From Sphingobium sp. TCM1 (GTDB taxonomy: Bacteria; Pseudomonadota; Alphaproteobacteria; Sphingomonadales; Sphingomonadaceae), in NCBI RefSeq assembly GCF_001650725.1, contig NZ_LXVX01000039.1, positions 435,131-499,130 on the forward strand: DNA of 64,000 nt, given 5' to 3'. A program made the position numbers and the translations under genes. Shown here piece after piece: positions 8,707 through 17,283 of this stretch. A model generated the notes under the pieces. That model did not search any database and was not told where the DNA came from. It saw only the letters and a list, made by a program, of their open reading frames with translations. The stretch's first letter is position 1. Each line of letters opens with the position of its first letter.

Positions 8707-9929
8707 CCGATCTCGCTTCAGGGCTGCGGTTGCGGGACGATTTCCCCGGCCTTTTGAATGGGGATGGGGGCGACTGGCACTATCTGGACAGCGCCGCCAC
8801 CGCGCAGAAGCCCAATGCCGTGATCGACGCGATCGCGCGGGCCTATGGGCCGGATTATGCGACGGTCCATCGCGGCGTCTACGAGCGGTCGGCGAACATG
8901 ACGCTCGCTTATGAAGCCGCCCGCCGCAAGGTGGCGACCTTCATCGGCGCGGCGTCGGACAGCGAGATCATCTATGTGCGCGGCGCGACCGAGGGGATCA
9001 ACCTGGTCGCGCAAAGCTGGGCAGGGACGCAGCTCAAGGCGGGCGACCGCATCCTCCTCTCCACGCTGGAGCATCACAGCAATATCGTGCCGTGGCTGCT
9101 GGTGGCGGAGAAAGTGGGCGCGGCGATCGACGTCGTACCGCTGACGCAGGATGGCCGGATCGACCTGGACGCAATGCGGGCGATGATCACGCCGCAGCAC
9201 CGCATGGTGGCGCTCGCCCATGTGTCCAATGTGCTGGGCAGCGTGCTCGATTGCCGCCGCGCCGCCGACATCGCCCATATGGTCGGCGCGAAGATCCTGA
9301 TCGATGGCTGCCAGGCGGTGCCGCGCCTGGCCGTCGACGTGCAGGCGCTGGACTGCGACTTCTACGTCTTTTCCGCGCACAAGCTCTATGGCCCGACCGG
9401 CATCGGCGTGTTGTGGGGCCGCAAGGAACTGCTCGACGCCATGCCGCCCTATCAGGGCGGCGGGTCAATGATCGACAAGGTCACGTTCGAAAAGACTACC
9501 TACGCCCCCGCGCCGACCCGATTCGAGGCGGGAACGCCGCATATCACCGGCGTCGTCGGGCTTTCCGCCGCGATCGACTATGTGCAGGCGATCGGGCTGG
9601 ACGCCATCCACGCGCATGAATCTGCGCTGGTGGCCAAGGCGCGCGGGGCGCTGGAAAGCCTGAACAGCGTGCGCCTGTTCGGACCGGAAGATTCGGCCGG
9701 CATCCTCTCCTTCGAGGTCGAGGGGGTGCATCCGCACGATGTCGGCACCATATTGGACGAAACGGGCGTCGCGATCCGGGCGGGGCATCATTGCGCCCAG
9801 CCGCTGATGCGGCATCTGGGCGTCGAGGCGACCGCGCGGGCCAGCTTCGGCATCTATAGCGACGAGAGCGACGTGGATGCGCTGGTGCGCGGTCTGGAGC
9901 GTGTGAGGAAGATTTTCGCCAATGACTGA
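8703..9929 (+). CDS. sufS: Cysteine desulfurase SufS
   Basis: PLP enzyme that removes sulfur from cysteine and feeds the SUF scaffold, 408 aa. PLP is expected on Lys227 in FSAHKLYGPTGIG; catalytic persulfide Cys364 lies in RAGHHCAQPLMRHLG; LEHHSNIVPW and RGATEGINLVA are further class V aminotransferase motifs of group II desulfurases. ATG 8703 overlaps the sufD stop. No sufE or sufU partner is present in this cluster, so the sulfur acceptor must be encoded elsewhere or be the scaffold itself. Confidence 0.97.
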   Translation: MTDLASGLRLRDDFPGLLNGDGGDWHYLDSAATAQKPNAVIDAIARAYGPDYATVHRGVYERSANMTLAYEAARRKVATFIGAASDSEIIYVRGATEGINLVAQSWAGTQLKAGDRILLSTLEHHSNIVPWLLVAEKVGAAIDVVPLTQDGRIDLDAMRAMITPQHRMVALAHVSNVLGSVLDCRRAADIAHMVGAKILIDGCQAVPRLAVDVQALDCDFYVFSAHKLYGPTGIGVLWGRKELLDAMPPYQGGGSMIDKVTFEKTTYAPAPTRFEAGTPHITGVVGLSAAIDYVQAIGLDAIHAHESALVAKARGALESLNSVRLFGPEDSAGILSFEVEGVHPHDVGTILDETGVAIRAGHHCAQPLMRHLGVEATARASFGIYSDESDVDALVRGLERVRKIFAND

Positions 9930-10398
9930 CCATATGAGCGAAGAGCGGAAGATACTGGTGGAAGAGGTGGACGCGGTCGAGACGCCGCCCAAGGCGCGCG
10001 TGGACGATGTCGCGGAGGCCACGCCGCGCCAGCGCGACTATCTGGACGGGTTTCTGGCGCACAAGCCGGCCGAGACGCCTGCGGGCGAGCCTGGCGGCAA
10101 TCTCTATGACGGCATCATCGATGCGCTGAAGGAGATTTTCGACCCGGAAATCCCGGTGAATATCTATGATCTGGGCCTGATCTACGGCGTCGACGTGACG
10201 GAGGACGGTCATGCCGTCGTCACCATGACGCTGACCACGCCCCATTGCCCGGTCGCCGAATCCATGCCCGGCGAAGTCGAACTGCGCGTCGGCGCGGTGC
10301 CCGGCGTCGGCGATGTCGAGGTGAATCTGGTCTGGGATCCGCCATGGGACCCGCAGAAGATGAGCGACGAGGCGAAACTGGAACTGGGAATGCTCTGA
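9922..10398 (+). CDS. sufT: SUF-associated MIP18/DUF59 family protein
   Basis: Fe-S maturation factor of the DUF59 (MIP18/SufT) family, 158 aa, thought to help deliver clusters to target proteins. The domain runs from about residue 62 to the end: DALKEIFDPEIPVNIYDLGLIY, then TLTTPHCPVAESMPGEV with the single conserved cysteine of the family, then NLVWDPPWDPQKMSDEAKLELG. The first 55 residues are a variable acidic extension. It overlaps sufS by 8 bp and sufA by 1 bp. ATG 9934 is an alternative start. Confidence 0.9.
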   Translation: MTDHMSEERKILVEEVDAVETPPKARVDDVAEATPRQRDYLDGFLAHKPAETPAGEPGGNLYDGIIDALKEIFDPEIPVNIYDLGLIYGVDVTEDGHAVVTMTLTTPHCPVAESMPGEVELRVGAVPGVGDVEVNLVWDPPWDPQKMSDEAKLELGML

Positions 10399-10757
10399 TG
10401 ACCACCGAGACCAAGACCCGTGCCCGTCCCGCCGCCGTCATCCTGACGCCGAGCGCGCAGGCGCGCATCGCCGACCTGATGGCACAGGCACCCGAAGGGA
10501 CGATCGGCGTCAAGCTGTCGACCCCCAAGCGCGGCTGTTCGGGCCTTGCCTATTCGGTCGACTATGTGACGCAGGAAGCCAAGTTCGACGAGAAGATCGA
10601 GACGCCCGGCGGCGTGCTGTATATCGACGGCGCTTCGGTACTCTATCTGGTCGGGTCGACCATGAACTGGGTGGAAGATGATTTCACCGCCGGCTTCGTC
10701 TTCAACAATCCCAATGCCAAGGGCAGTTGCGGCTGCGGCGAGAGCTTCACGGTCTGA
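10398..10757 (+). CDS. sufA: A-type Fe-S carrier protein (SufA/IscA/HesB family)
   Basis: Small cluster carrier that takes Fe-S from the SUF scaffold to apoproteins, 119 aa. The three ligand cysteines are all present: one in KRGCSGLAY and two in GSCGCGESF at the C terminus. The core reads ILTPSAQARIADLM. The start is set at ATG 10398, which overlaps the sufT stop by 1 bp. It is the last gene of the suf operon. The A-type family does not separate SufA from IscA by sequence alone; the name follows from the operon. Confidence 0.93.
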   Translation: MTTETKTRARPAAVILTPSAQARIADLMAQAPEGTIGVKLSTPKRGCSGLAYSVDYVTQEAKFDEKIETPGGVLYIDGASVLYLVGSTMNWVEDDFTAGFVFNNPNAKGSCGCGESFTV

Positions 10758-10777
10758 TTTCCGGCGGGCGATCGACC

Positions 10778-11575
10778 ATGCCCCACATGCTCATAATCGG
10801 CATGGGTTACACTGCATCGCGGCTCGCCGCCCGTTTGGGTGAAGAGGGCTGGCACATCTCCGGCGTCCGCCGGAGCGCCGATGCCGACATGATCGCGTTT
10901 GACGATGATGGCGCGGTCCGCGCCGCGATCGCCCAGGCCAGCCATATCCTCTCCTCCGTCCCACCCGAGGGCGATGCCGATCCCGTGCTGGCCCGCTATG
11001 GCGCCGCCATCGCCGCTGCGCCCGCAATCTGGAGCGGCTATCTTTCCTCCACCGGCGTCTATGGCGATGCGGCGGGTGCCTGGGTGGATGAATCCAGCCC
11101 GGTCGGCCTGGGACGCCGCGCCGCCCGGACTCAGGCCGATGCCCATTGGGGCGCGCTGCGATCCGACATGCGCCGCTTCCGGCTGCCCGGCATCTACGGC
11201 CCCGGCCGCTCGGCGCTCGACCGGGTGCGCGAGGGGCGCGCCCATCGCATCGACCTGCCCGACCAGATATTCAGCCGCGCCCATGTCGACGACATCGTGT
11301 CGGGGGTGGTCGCGTCGATCCGCCAGGGGCCACCCGGCGTCTACAATCTGTCGGACGACCTGCCCTGCGCGCAGAACCGACTGATTGAGGAGGCCTGCGC
11401 CATGCTGGGCCAGCCCCTTCCGCCGCTGCTGACGCTGGAGGAGGCTCGCCTTTCGCCGATGGCGCGGTCCTTCTATGCGGAAAACCGCCGGGTCGCGAAC
11501 GGGCGGGCGAAACGGCTGCTCGGCTGGTCGCTACGCTATCCGACCTATCGCGACGGGTTGCGCGCCTGCGCCTGA
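10778..11575 (+). CDS. NAD-dependent epimerase/dehydratase-like protein (YeeZ type)
   Basis: Rossmann-fold protein of the atypical extended SDR group, 265 aa. The N terminus MLIIGMGYTASRLAARL is the dinucleotide-binding loop (GxGxxxxxL variant). SSTGVYGD stands where classical epimerases have the S/T-x-x-x-Y-G element, and RLPGIYGPGRSALD and IFSRAHVDDIVSGVVA follow. It resembles YeeZ-like proteins, whose substrate is unknown. It lies 20 bp after sufA in the same direction and may be read through, though a direct link to Fe-S assembly is not evident. Confidence 0.8.
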   Translation: MPHMLIIGMGYTASRLAARLGEEGWHISGVRRSADADMIAFDDDGAVRAAIAQASHILSSVPPEGDADPVLARYGAAIAAAPAIWSGYLSSTGVYGDAAGAWVDESSPVGLGRRAARTQADAHWGALRSDMRRFRLPGIYGPGRSALDRVREGRAHRIDLPDQIFSRAHVDDIVSGVVASIRQGPPGVYNLSDDLPCAQNRLIEEACAMLGQPLPPLLTLEEARLSPMARSFYAENRRVANGRAKRLLGWSLRYPTYRDGLRACA

Positions 11576-11652
11576 TTCCCTTTGTCGCATGGTTTACGGC
11601 TTGTTAACCGGACGGATCGAGAAGGGAGGTATCGCTTCACGAGGGATGCTCC

Positions 11653-11817
11653 ATGACCCGCATCGACAGCCAGATCGACCGCGCCTTTTCCGCGCTCAGC
11701 CACCGGATGAATGATCTGGGCGCGCCCGGCCGCGGGGCGGCATCGCACGAGCCGATCGCCAGCCTGATCGACAAGGTCAATGCCGCCAAGCTGCGCTACC
11801 AGCCGGGCGCCCGTTAG
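11653..11817 (+). CDS. Small hypothetical protein, 54 aa
   Basis: A short open frame with its own ribosome-binding site (GAGGGA, 8 bp before the ATG) in the gap between two opposing genes. It begins MTRIDSQIDRAFSALSHRM and ends AAKLRYQPGAR; predicted helical and charged with no membrane segment. No family recognised. Its stop lies 3' to 3' with the DMT transporter gene, overlapping it by 4 bp. The good spacing to the ribosome-binding site and codon use like its neighbours favour a real gene. Confidence 0.55.
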   Translation: MTRIDSQIDRAFSALSHRMNDLGAPGRGAASHEPIASLIDKVNAAKLRYQPGAR

Positions 11818-12710
11818 GCAGCCTTCGATCGCAGCGCGATCCCCATGCCGGCAATCGCCAGCAGCGCGCCCGCGAAGGCGAGCGCCGACCAGCGATAGCC
11901 CTCCACCACGGTGGAGATCAGCATGGCGATCACCGGGATCAACACGCTGGTATAGGCCGCGCGGCCCGCGCCCATCCTCTGGATCAGCGTGAAATAGAGC
12001 GGGAAGGTCACGACCGACCCGGCCAGCGCCAGCCAGCCGATACCCGCGACATAGCCCCAGCGCATGTCGAACTGCGGCGGCCCGACCGTCGCGAAGGCGA
12101 ACAGCGCGTCCACGCCTGCGCCAATCAGCATCGCCCAGGCCAGCACCGCGACCATCGGCAGGCGCCTGGCGATCTCCATGCCCTGCATCACATTGGCGGC
12201 CGATGCGCTCATGAGGCCCGCGAGCGCGAACCCCGCGCCCAGTAGCACCATGTCGGGGCTGACCGTCGCCACGTGATATTCGTGGAGCAGCATCAGGATG
12301 ATGCCCGCCACCGCGACGACCGAGCCGCCGATGAAGGCGCGACCGACGGGCTGGCGGAAGATCAGGAAGGCGAGGATCGAATTGGGGATCAGCAGCATCG
12401 CATAGACCACCGCGACCACGCCCGACGTCAGATAATGCTCCGCCCGGTAGACGAAGTTGAAGTTGAGGACGAATTGGGCAAGGCCCAGCAGCGCGGCGTA
12501 GAGGATGCCGCTCCGCCCGATCCCCAGCCGGATACCGCGCCACCGGGCGAAAGCCGCCATGGCGACGCCGGCGAGCAGGAACCGGTAGCAGACTGACCAG
12601 CTGGCCGGGACCGAGCCGATCTGGTCGCGGATGACGATCCAGGTCGAACTCCAGATCAGGGTGACGAGGATGAAGGGGACCGCGACGCCGCCCCTGGACG
12701 GTTCAGCCAT
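11814..12710 (-). CDS. DMT-superfamily (EamA) transporter
   Basis: Inner-membrane exporter of 298 aa with about ten transmembrane helices and two EamA repeats; the first begins PFILVTLIWSSTWIVIRDQIG with the family's conserved WSS(T/N)W element, the second around VLLGAGFALAGLMSASAANVMQG. Members export amino acids or metabolites; the substrate is not shown by sequence. Its start lies 8 bp inside the threonine aldolase gene, so the two are cotranslated, which suggests an amino-acid-related role. Confidence 0.9.
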   Translation of the reverse strand: MAEPSRGGVAVPFILVTLIWSSTWIVIRDQIGSVPASWSVCYRFLLAGVAMAAFARWRGIRLGIGRSGILYAALLGLAQFVLNFNFVYRAEHYLTSGVVAVVYAMLLIPNSILAFLIFRQPVGRAFIGGSVVAVAGIILMLLHEYHVATVSPDMVLLGAGFALAGLMSASAANVMQGMEIARRLPMVAVLAWAMLIGAGVDALFAFATVGPPQFDMRWGYVAGIGWLALAGSVVTFPLYFTLIQRMGAGRAAYTSVLIPVIAMLISTVVEGYRWSALAFAGALLAIAGMGIALRSKAA

Positions 12711-13722
12711 CGTCGAGCGCTTTCAACGCCTGCGCCAGCGGGGCGACGCTGGCCGCGTCCTGCGACCAGTTGGTGACGAGACGGGCCGCGCCCTCGCCCC
12801 AGTCGTAGAAGCCGAACCCCTGCGCGCGCAGCTGCGCCGCTTGCGCCGCCGTGAGCCGCACGAACAGCTCATTGGCCTCGACCGGGTGCATCAGCCGTCC
12901 AGTCGCCCCTTCCGCCAGCGCCTGCGCCGCGCCATTGGCGGCGCGGGCGTTGCGCAGCCACAGGTCGCCTTCGACCATGGCGAGTATCTGCGCGGCGAGA
13001 TAGCGGCCCTTGGACATGAGATGACCCGAACGCTTGCGCCAACGCGTTGCTTCGGCTGCGCGGGCATCGGCCTGCGCGCCGAAGAAGAGCAGCGCCTCGC
13101 CGATCATGCCGCCATTCTTGACGCAGCCGAAGCTGAGCGCATCCACGCCCGCGCGCCAGGTCAGATCCGCAGGCGCACACCCCCGGTGCGCCACCGCATT
13201 GGCGAAGCGCGCGCCGTCCATGTGGACGCTGAGGCCATGCGCCTTCGCGACCTCGCCCAGCGCCGCGACCTCGTCCGGCGCATAGCCCAGCCCATATTCG
13301 GTGGCGTTGGTGATGCTGATCGCGCGCGCCGGTACCTGATGCACGTCGGGACGGATCGTCTTCAGCCGCTCCGTCACCGCCTCGGGCGTCAGCTTCGCGC
13401 CAGCGCCCGGCAGCGGCATCAGGGTCGCGCCATGGGTGAAGAAACCCGGCGCGCCACATTCGTCGACGACGATATGGGCCTCCTCATGGCAGAGCACGCC
13501 GCCATAGGGTGGGCAGAGGGTGGCGAGCGCGATGCTGTTTGCTGCCGTGCCGGTGGACAGCCACAGCGCCCGCACCGGCGTTTCGAACAGCGCCGAGAAG
13601 GCGCCGTCCAGCCGCGCGCTCCAGGCGTCGCCGTCATAGCCATGATCTTCATGGTCGGCGGCAGCGATTGCGGCCATCACTTCGGGGCAGATCGGCGTGG
13701 CGTTGTCGGAGAAGAAATACAT
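12703..13722 (-). CDS. Low-specificity L-threonine aldolase family protein
   Basis: PLP-dependent beta-eliminating lyase of 339 aa. It cleaves L-threonine or allo-threonine to glycine and acetaldehyde in characterised members. The PLP lysine is Lys202 in SFGCVKNGGMIGEALLFF; DGARFANA (Asp169) binds the PLP ring nitrogen; SDNATPICPEVMAAI is the typical N terminus. Translation starts at ATG 13722. It overlaps the DMT exporter by 8 bp and is divergent from ilvE, with a perfect inverted repeat between them. Confidence 0.88.
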   Translation of the reverse strand: MYFFSDNATPICPEVMAAIAAADHEDHGYDGDAWSARLDGAFSALFETPVRALWLSTGTAANSIALATLCPPYGGVLCHEEAHIVVDECGAPGFFTHGATLMPLPGAGAKLTPEAVTERLKTIRPDVHQVPARAISITNATEYGLGYAPDEVAALGEVAKAHGLSVHMDGARFANAVAHRGCAPADLTWRAGVDALSFGCVKNGGMIGEALLFFGAQADARAAEATRWRKRSGHLMSKGRYLAAQILAMVEGDLWLRNARAANGAAQALAEGATGRLMHPVEANELFVRLTAAQAAQLRAQGFGFYDWGEGAARLVTNWSQDAASVAPLAQALKALDDG

Positions 13723-13793
13723 GGCGCAGCGATAGCGAGGCAGCCGGGGCGCGGGAAGAGGCCAGCGTCGCCCGGCTGGCCCTGCCGCAACAA

Positions 13794-13818
13794 AATGGGT
13801 CAGCATATATGACCCATT
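13794..13818. promoter_or_regulatory. Inverted repeat between the threonine aldolase and ilvE genes
   Basis: AATGGGTCA and TGACCCATT form a perfect 9-bp dyad around a 7-base AT-rich centre (GCATATA), 60 bp before the ilvE start and 72 bp before the divergent gene. It looks like an operator shared by the two promoters; it could also form a hairpin in the ilvE leader. Confidence 0.45.
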
Positions 13819-13878
13819 GTTTCGGGAGCCGCACTGTGACATAGGCGCCCCTTCCGAGCCAGAACAAGGAGACTCACC

Positions 13879-14970
13879 ATGGCCGTCGAGCAGAAGTCGC
13901 GCTTCACCGTCACCCGCAACAGCCAGGCTGTGGCGGCGAACGAGCGCGCCGTGCTGCTCGAGGATCCCGGTTTCGGCCGGCTTTTCACCGACCATATGGT
14001 GACGATCCGCTATACCGAGGGACAGGGCTGGCACAGCCACAAGGTGGAGCCGCGCGCGCCCTTCCAGCTCGATCCCGCCTGCGCCGTGCTCCATTATGCG
14101 CAGGAAATCTTCGAGGGGATGAAGGCATACCGGCTGGAGGATGGCAGCATCGCCATGTTCCGCCCGGAGGAAAATGCCCGCCGCTTCGCCGAATCGGCCG
14201 AGCGCATGGCGATGCCTGCCATCCCCGAAGATCTGTTCCTGGAAGCGGTCGAGGAACTGGTGAAGATCGACGCCGACTGGATTCCGGGCGGTGAGGGCAG
14301 CTTGTATCTGCGCCCCTTCCTGTTCGCGAGCGAGGCGTTCCTGGGCGTGCGTCCGTCGAACGAATATATTTTCTGCGTCATCGCCTCGCCCGCCGGCGCC
14401 TATTTCAAGGGCGGCAAGAAGGCCGTCACCCTGTGGGTGTCGGAACATTATACCCGGGCGGCGCGCGGCGGCACGGGCGCGGCCAAATGCGGCGGCAATT
14501 ATGCCGCGTCGCTGGTCGCGCAGAAGGAAGCGACCAAGCAGGGCTGCGACCAGGTCGTGTTCCTGGACGCGGCCGAGAACAAGTGGGTCGAGGAACTGGG
14601 CGGCATGAACGTCTTCTTCGTGATGGAGGACGGGTCGATCGTCACCCCGCCGCTGAGCGGCACCATCCTGCCCGGCATCACCCGCAATTCGATCATCACC
14701 CTCGCCCGCGCCAAGGGGATTGAGGTGCGCGAGGAGCTCTACAGCTTCGCGCAGTGGCGCGAGGACGCCACCAGCGGCAAGCTGCGCGAAGCCTTCGCCT
14801 GCGGCACGGCGGCGGTGGTGACGCCGATCGGCACGGTCAAGAGCAGCAGCGGAGACTTCACCATCGGCAATGGCGATGGCGGACTGGTGACGGAAAGCCT
14901 GCGCGCCGAGTTGACCGGCATCCAGCGTGGCATTGTGGCCGATCCGGCGGGCTGGGTGCGCAAGCTGTAA
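13879..14970 (+). CDS. ilvE: Branched-chain amino acid aminotransferase
   Basis: PLP fold-type IV enzyme for the last step of leucine, isoleucine and valine synthesis, 363 aa, of the eukaryote-like (BCAT type II) length class. PLP is expected on Lys203 in [14 protein letters not shown]; the [14 protein letters not shown] and [16 protein letters not shown] segments and [11 protein letters not shown] are family hallmarks; [15 protein letters not shown] binds the phosphate. ATG 13879 follows a good ribosome-binding site (AAGGAG). Confidence 0.96.
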   Translation: MAVEQKSRFTVTRNSQAVAANERAVLLEDPGFGRLFTDHMVTIRYTEGQGWHSHKVEPRAPFQLDPACAVLHYAQEIFEGMKAYRLEDGSIAMFRPEENARRFAESAERMAMPAIPEDLFLEAVEELVKIDADWIPGGEGSLYLRPFLFASEAFLGVRPSNEYIFCVIASPAGAYFKGGKKAVTLWVSEHYTRAARGGTGAAKCGGNYAASLVAQKEATKQGCDQVVFLDAAENKWVEELGGMNVFFVMEDGSIVTPPLSGTILPGITRNSIITLARAKGIEVREELYSFAQWREDATSGKLREAFACGTAAVVTPIGTVKSSSGDFTIGNGDGGLVTESLRAELTGIQRGIVADPAGWVRKL

Positions 14971-14973
14971 TAT

Positions 14974-15004
14974 CCCGTCGTCACCCGCGAAAGCGGGGAT
15001 GACG
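14974..15004. repeat. Sphingomonad intergenic hairpin repeat, copy 1
   Basis: CGTCGTCACCCGC-gaaa-GCGGGGATGACG folds into a hairpin right after ilvE. Four further copies with the same CGTCAT/CCCGC core occur in this window. It may also serve as the ilvE transcript end. Confidence 0.7.
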
Positions 15005-15065
15005 CGATATGGTCGCGGCAAGCGCCGACTTCCCAATCCGATCCCAAGCGCCTAGAAAGGCGGCC

Positions 15066-16274
15066 ATGGAACGCTTCGACGTCGTGATATTGGGGGGCGG
15101 GCTGGTCGGCCTGACCCTGGGCATCGCTCTTTCCGGCCATGGCGTGCGCTGCGCCGTGATCGATCCGGCCGATCCGGTGGATACCACTGCCGCCGGTTTC
15201 GACGGGCGCGTTTCCGCCATCAGTTCGACCAGCCACGCGATGCTGAGCGCCATCGGCGTGGCCCGGCATCTGGAGGGCAAGGGCTGCCCGATCGACCGCA
15301 TCTGGGTGAGCGACGGGCTGGAGCCGGGCGCGCTCGACTTCGCGCCGGATGCGGATGACGGGGTGATGGGGACGATGTTCCCCAATCGCGACCTGCGCAT
15401 CGCGCTGGCGCAGACCGCGGCCGAGGCGAAGAATCTCACCCGCTTCCAGCCCGACCGCGCCGTCCATGTCGACCGCAATGCCGACGGCGTCACGCTGACG
15501 CTGGCGAGCGGCGCGACGATCGAGGGCGCGCTGCTGGTCGCTGCCGAAGGGCGCAACAGCCCGACGCGCGAGGCGGCCGGCATCACCACGACGCGCTGGC
15601 AATACAAGCATACCGCGATGGTGACGGCGATCGACCATGAGGTGCCGCACGCCAATACCGCCTACGAGATTTTCTATGTCGGCGGTCCCTTCGCGTTGCT
15701 GCCAATGCTGCCGGGCACCCGATCCGCCGTGGTATGGACCGTGCCGACCGGGCAGGCGCCGGCGATGATGAAATTGTCCGAGCGCGCCTGGCTGGCCGAA
15801 GCGCAGAAGCGGATCGGCGGCTTTCTGGGCGAAATCCGGCTGGCGGGGCCTCGCTCTTCCTATCCGCTGGGCTTTCACCATGCCGCGCGGATCACCGACA
15901 CGCGCCTGGCGCTGGTCGGCGACAGCGCCCATGCCATCCACCCCATCGCGGGGCAGGGGCTGAACCTGGGCTTCCGCGATGTCGCGGCGCTGGTCGAGGT
16001 GCTGGTGGAGGGGATGCGGCTGGGCCTCGATCCCGGCGACGCGCAGTTGCTGGCGCGCTACCAGCGCTGGCGCGGGCTGGATGCGATGATGACCAGCGTG
16101 GCGATGGACGGGCTGGTTCGCCTGTTCGACGTGCCGGGCAAGCTGCCCTCATTGGTGCGCCGGGCCGGCCTGGCGGCGGTGCAGCGCACGTCGCTACTCA
16201 AGCATCGCTTCATGGCCGAGGCACGGGGCCAGTCCGGCGCGCTGCCCCGCCTATTGTCGGGCGAGATGGTCTGA
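15066..16274 (+). CDS. UbiH/UbiF/VisC-family FAD-dependent hydroxylase
   Basis: Aromatic-ring hydroxylase of ubiquinone synthesis, 402 aa. FAD binding is shown by GGGLVGLTLGIALSGHG at the N terminus, the DG motif region and GDSAHAIHPIAGQGLNLGFRDVAAL near residue 280, which is the UbiH-family signature. GRVSAISSTSHAML fits ubiquinone hydroxylases. Which ring position (C5, C6 or C1) it modifies cannot be told from sequence. The upstream ATG at 15009 lies in the repeat region, so ATG 15066 is preferred. Confidence 0.9.
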   Translation: MERFDVVILGGGLVGLTLGIALSGHGVRCAVIDPADPVDTTAAGFDGRVSAISSTSHAMLSAIGVARHLEGKGCPIDRIWVSDGLEPGALDFAPDADDGVMGTMFPNRDLRIALAQTAAEAKNLTRFQPDRAVHVDRNADGVTLTLASGATIEGALLVAAEGRNSPTREAAGITTTRWQYKHTAMVTAIDHEVPHANTAYEIFYVGGPFALLPMLPGTRSAVVWTVPTGQAPAMMKLSERAWLAEAQKRIGGFLGEIRLAGPRSSYPLGFHHAARITDTRLALVGDSAHAIHPIAGQGLNLGFRDVAALVEVLVEGMRLGLDPGDAQLLARYQRWRGLDAMMTSVAMDGLVRLFDVPGKLPSLVRRAGLAAVQRTSLLKHRFMAEARGQSGALPRLLSGEMV

Positions 16275-16290
16275 AACGACAGGCCTGCAC

Positions 16291-16315
16291 ACGGGGCGAC
16301 CTGACGGCGCCCCGT
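16291..16315. terminator. Hairpin between converging UbiH-like and psp genes
   Basis: ACGGGGCG/CGCCCCGT, 8-bp perfect stem with a 9-base loop, extended by flanking GCAC/GTGC. No T tract follows on either strand, so it may only stabilise the 3' ends. Confidence 0.4.
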
Positions 16316-16323
16316 GCGATGGT

Positions 16324-16563
16324 TCAGAGATCGACGCCGGCCGCGATGGCTTCCAGCTTGCGGATGCGTTCCTTGAGGTCGGCGACCTCGATCCGGGCGG
16401 CGGCCGATGGGGGCGCCGATTCGTCGCCATGGCCGTAGCGGACCAGTTCGGCGCGCTTGAGTTCCAGCCAGCCGTTCCAGCCGCGAAGGCCAGCGAAGGC
16501 GATGATGGCCAGGCCAGCCAGGCTGGTCGCCGCCAGCGTGATATAGAGATAGGGGTCCTGCAT
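16324..16563 (-). CDS. Small membrane/coiled-coil protein, last gene of the psp operon
   Basis: A 79-aa protein with one transmembrane helix (YLYITLAATSLAGLAIIAFAGL) followed by a charged stretch and a C-terminal coiled coil, ADLKERIRKLEAIAAGVDL. Layout and the ERIRKLE segment resemble PspB and the neighbouring small proteins, but it lacks the full C-terminal cassette described for them. The start at 16563 is chosen because AGGGAGG lies 5-6 bp before it; an ATG six codons upstream is less well placed. Function unknown; probably part of the envelope-stress response with the rest of the operon. Confidence 0.75.
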   Translation of the reverse strand: MQDPYLYITLAATSLAGLAIIAFAGLRGWNGWLELKRAELVRYGHGDESAPPSAAARIEVADLKERIRKLEAIAAGVDL

Positions 16564-16651
16564 GAATGCCTCCCTGTCCAAACGAGCGCGAAAGTCGTTT
16601 ATAGTCGCATTTTCGAACCGAAGGACTGCTGCGCAGCCCTTCTGAAAATGC

Positions 16652-16903
16652 TCAATCGCGGTCGCGGAGCTTTTCGAATTCCCGCTCCAGCGCGGTGGAG
16701 CCGTCCGTCGCCAGCCGCTCCAGCACGGCCACGCGATCCTTGAGCGCCTTCACTTCCGCGCGCAGCCTTTCCGCTTCCGGGTCCGGCCCACGCTGGATGA
16801 AATCTTCGCCCTTGTGCCGACGCACGACGCCATATTTGGCGCGGATGACGCTGGCGATGGCGGTGATCGCGACGATCGCGACGACCATTTCAAACGGGTT
16901 CAT
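16652..16903 (-). CDS. PspB-like small membrane protein (83 aa)
   Basis: One N-terminal transmembrane helix (VVAIVAITAIASVI) followed by a cytosolic linker and a coiled coil, AEVKALKDRVAVLERLATD, ending in LEREFEKLRDRD. The last 24-residue block, from Arg-Val-Ala-Val-Leu-Glu to Lys-Leu-Arg, aligns without gaps to the ends of the two upstream small proteins and of PspC. PspB itself bridges PspA and PspC at the inner membrane, so this paralogue may do so under other conditions; that is inference. Confidence 0.8.
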   Translation of the reverse strand: MNPFEMVVAIVAITAIASVIRAKYGVVRRHKGEDFIQRGPDPEAERLRAEVKALKDRVAVLERLATDGSTALEREFEKLRDRD

Positions 16904-16942
16904 GTCTCTTGTCTCCCTGTTGGCGCGCTGGCGTCTCGGGCC

Positions 16943-17254
16943 TTAGTTGGCCGGGCCGCGCAGCCGTTCGATTTCGCGGTTGAGCTGGTGGCTTTCGTCG
17001 GTGACGATGCGTTCGACCACGGCGAGCCGGTCCTTCATCGATCCGATCTCGGCGCGCAGCTGGGCATTTTCCTGGCTCAGCAGCTTGATGCGCTCGACCA
17101 TTTCCTCATTTTTCTGCGGATAGATCGCCTTCCCCCAGCTGTTTTCCAGCGGATAGCCATACTTGATGCGCAGCCAGGTGGTGAAGATCCAGCCGCCGAC
17201 CGCCAGCGATCCGACGATGACAGCGACCGGCGCGAAGGCTTCGAATGGAAACAT
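16943..17254 (-). CDS. PspB-like small membrane protein (103 aa)
   Basis: One N-terminal helix in the membrane (AFAPVAVIVGSLAVGGWIFTTWL), then RIKYGYPLENSWG, which is almost the same as RARHGYPVENEW in the next upstream gene, then a long coiled coil and the cassette RLAVVERIVTD...NREIERLR. The two proteins are clearly tandem duplicates. It lies between the 96-aa and 83-aa paralogues, all on the minus strand with short gaps, so it belongs to the psp transcript. Confidence 0.82.
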   Translation of the reverse strand: MFPFEAFAPVAVIVGSLAVGGWIFTTWLRIKYGYPLENSWGKAIYPQKNEEMVERIKLLSQENAQLRAEIGSMKDRLAVVERIVTDESHQLNREIERLRGPAN

Positions 17255-17283
17255 CGTCTATACTCCCTTGGCTCGGCCGCGCG

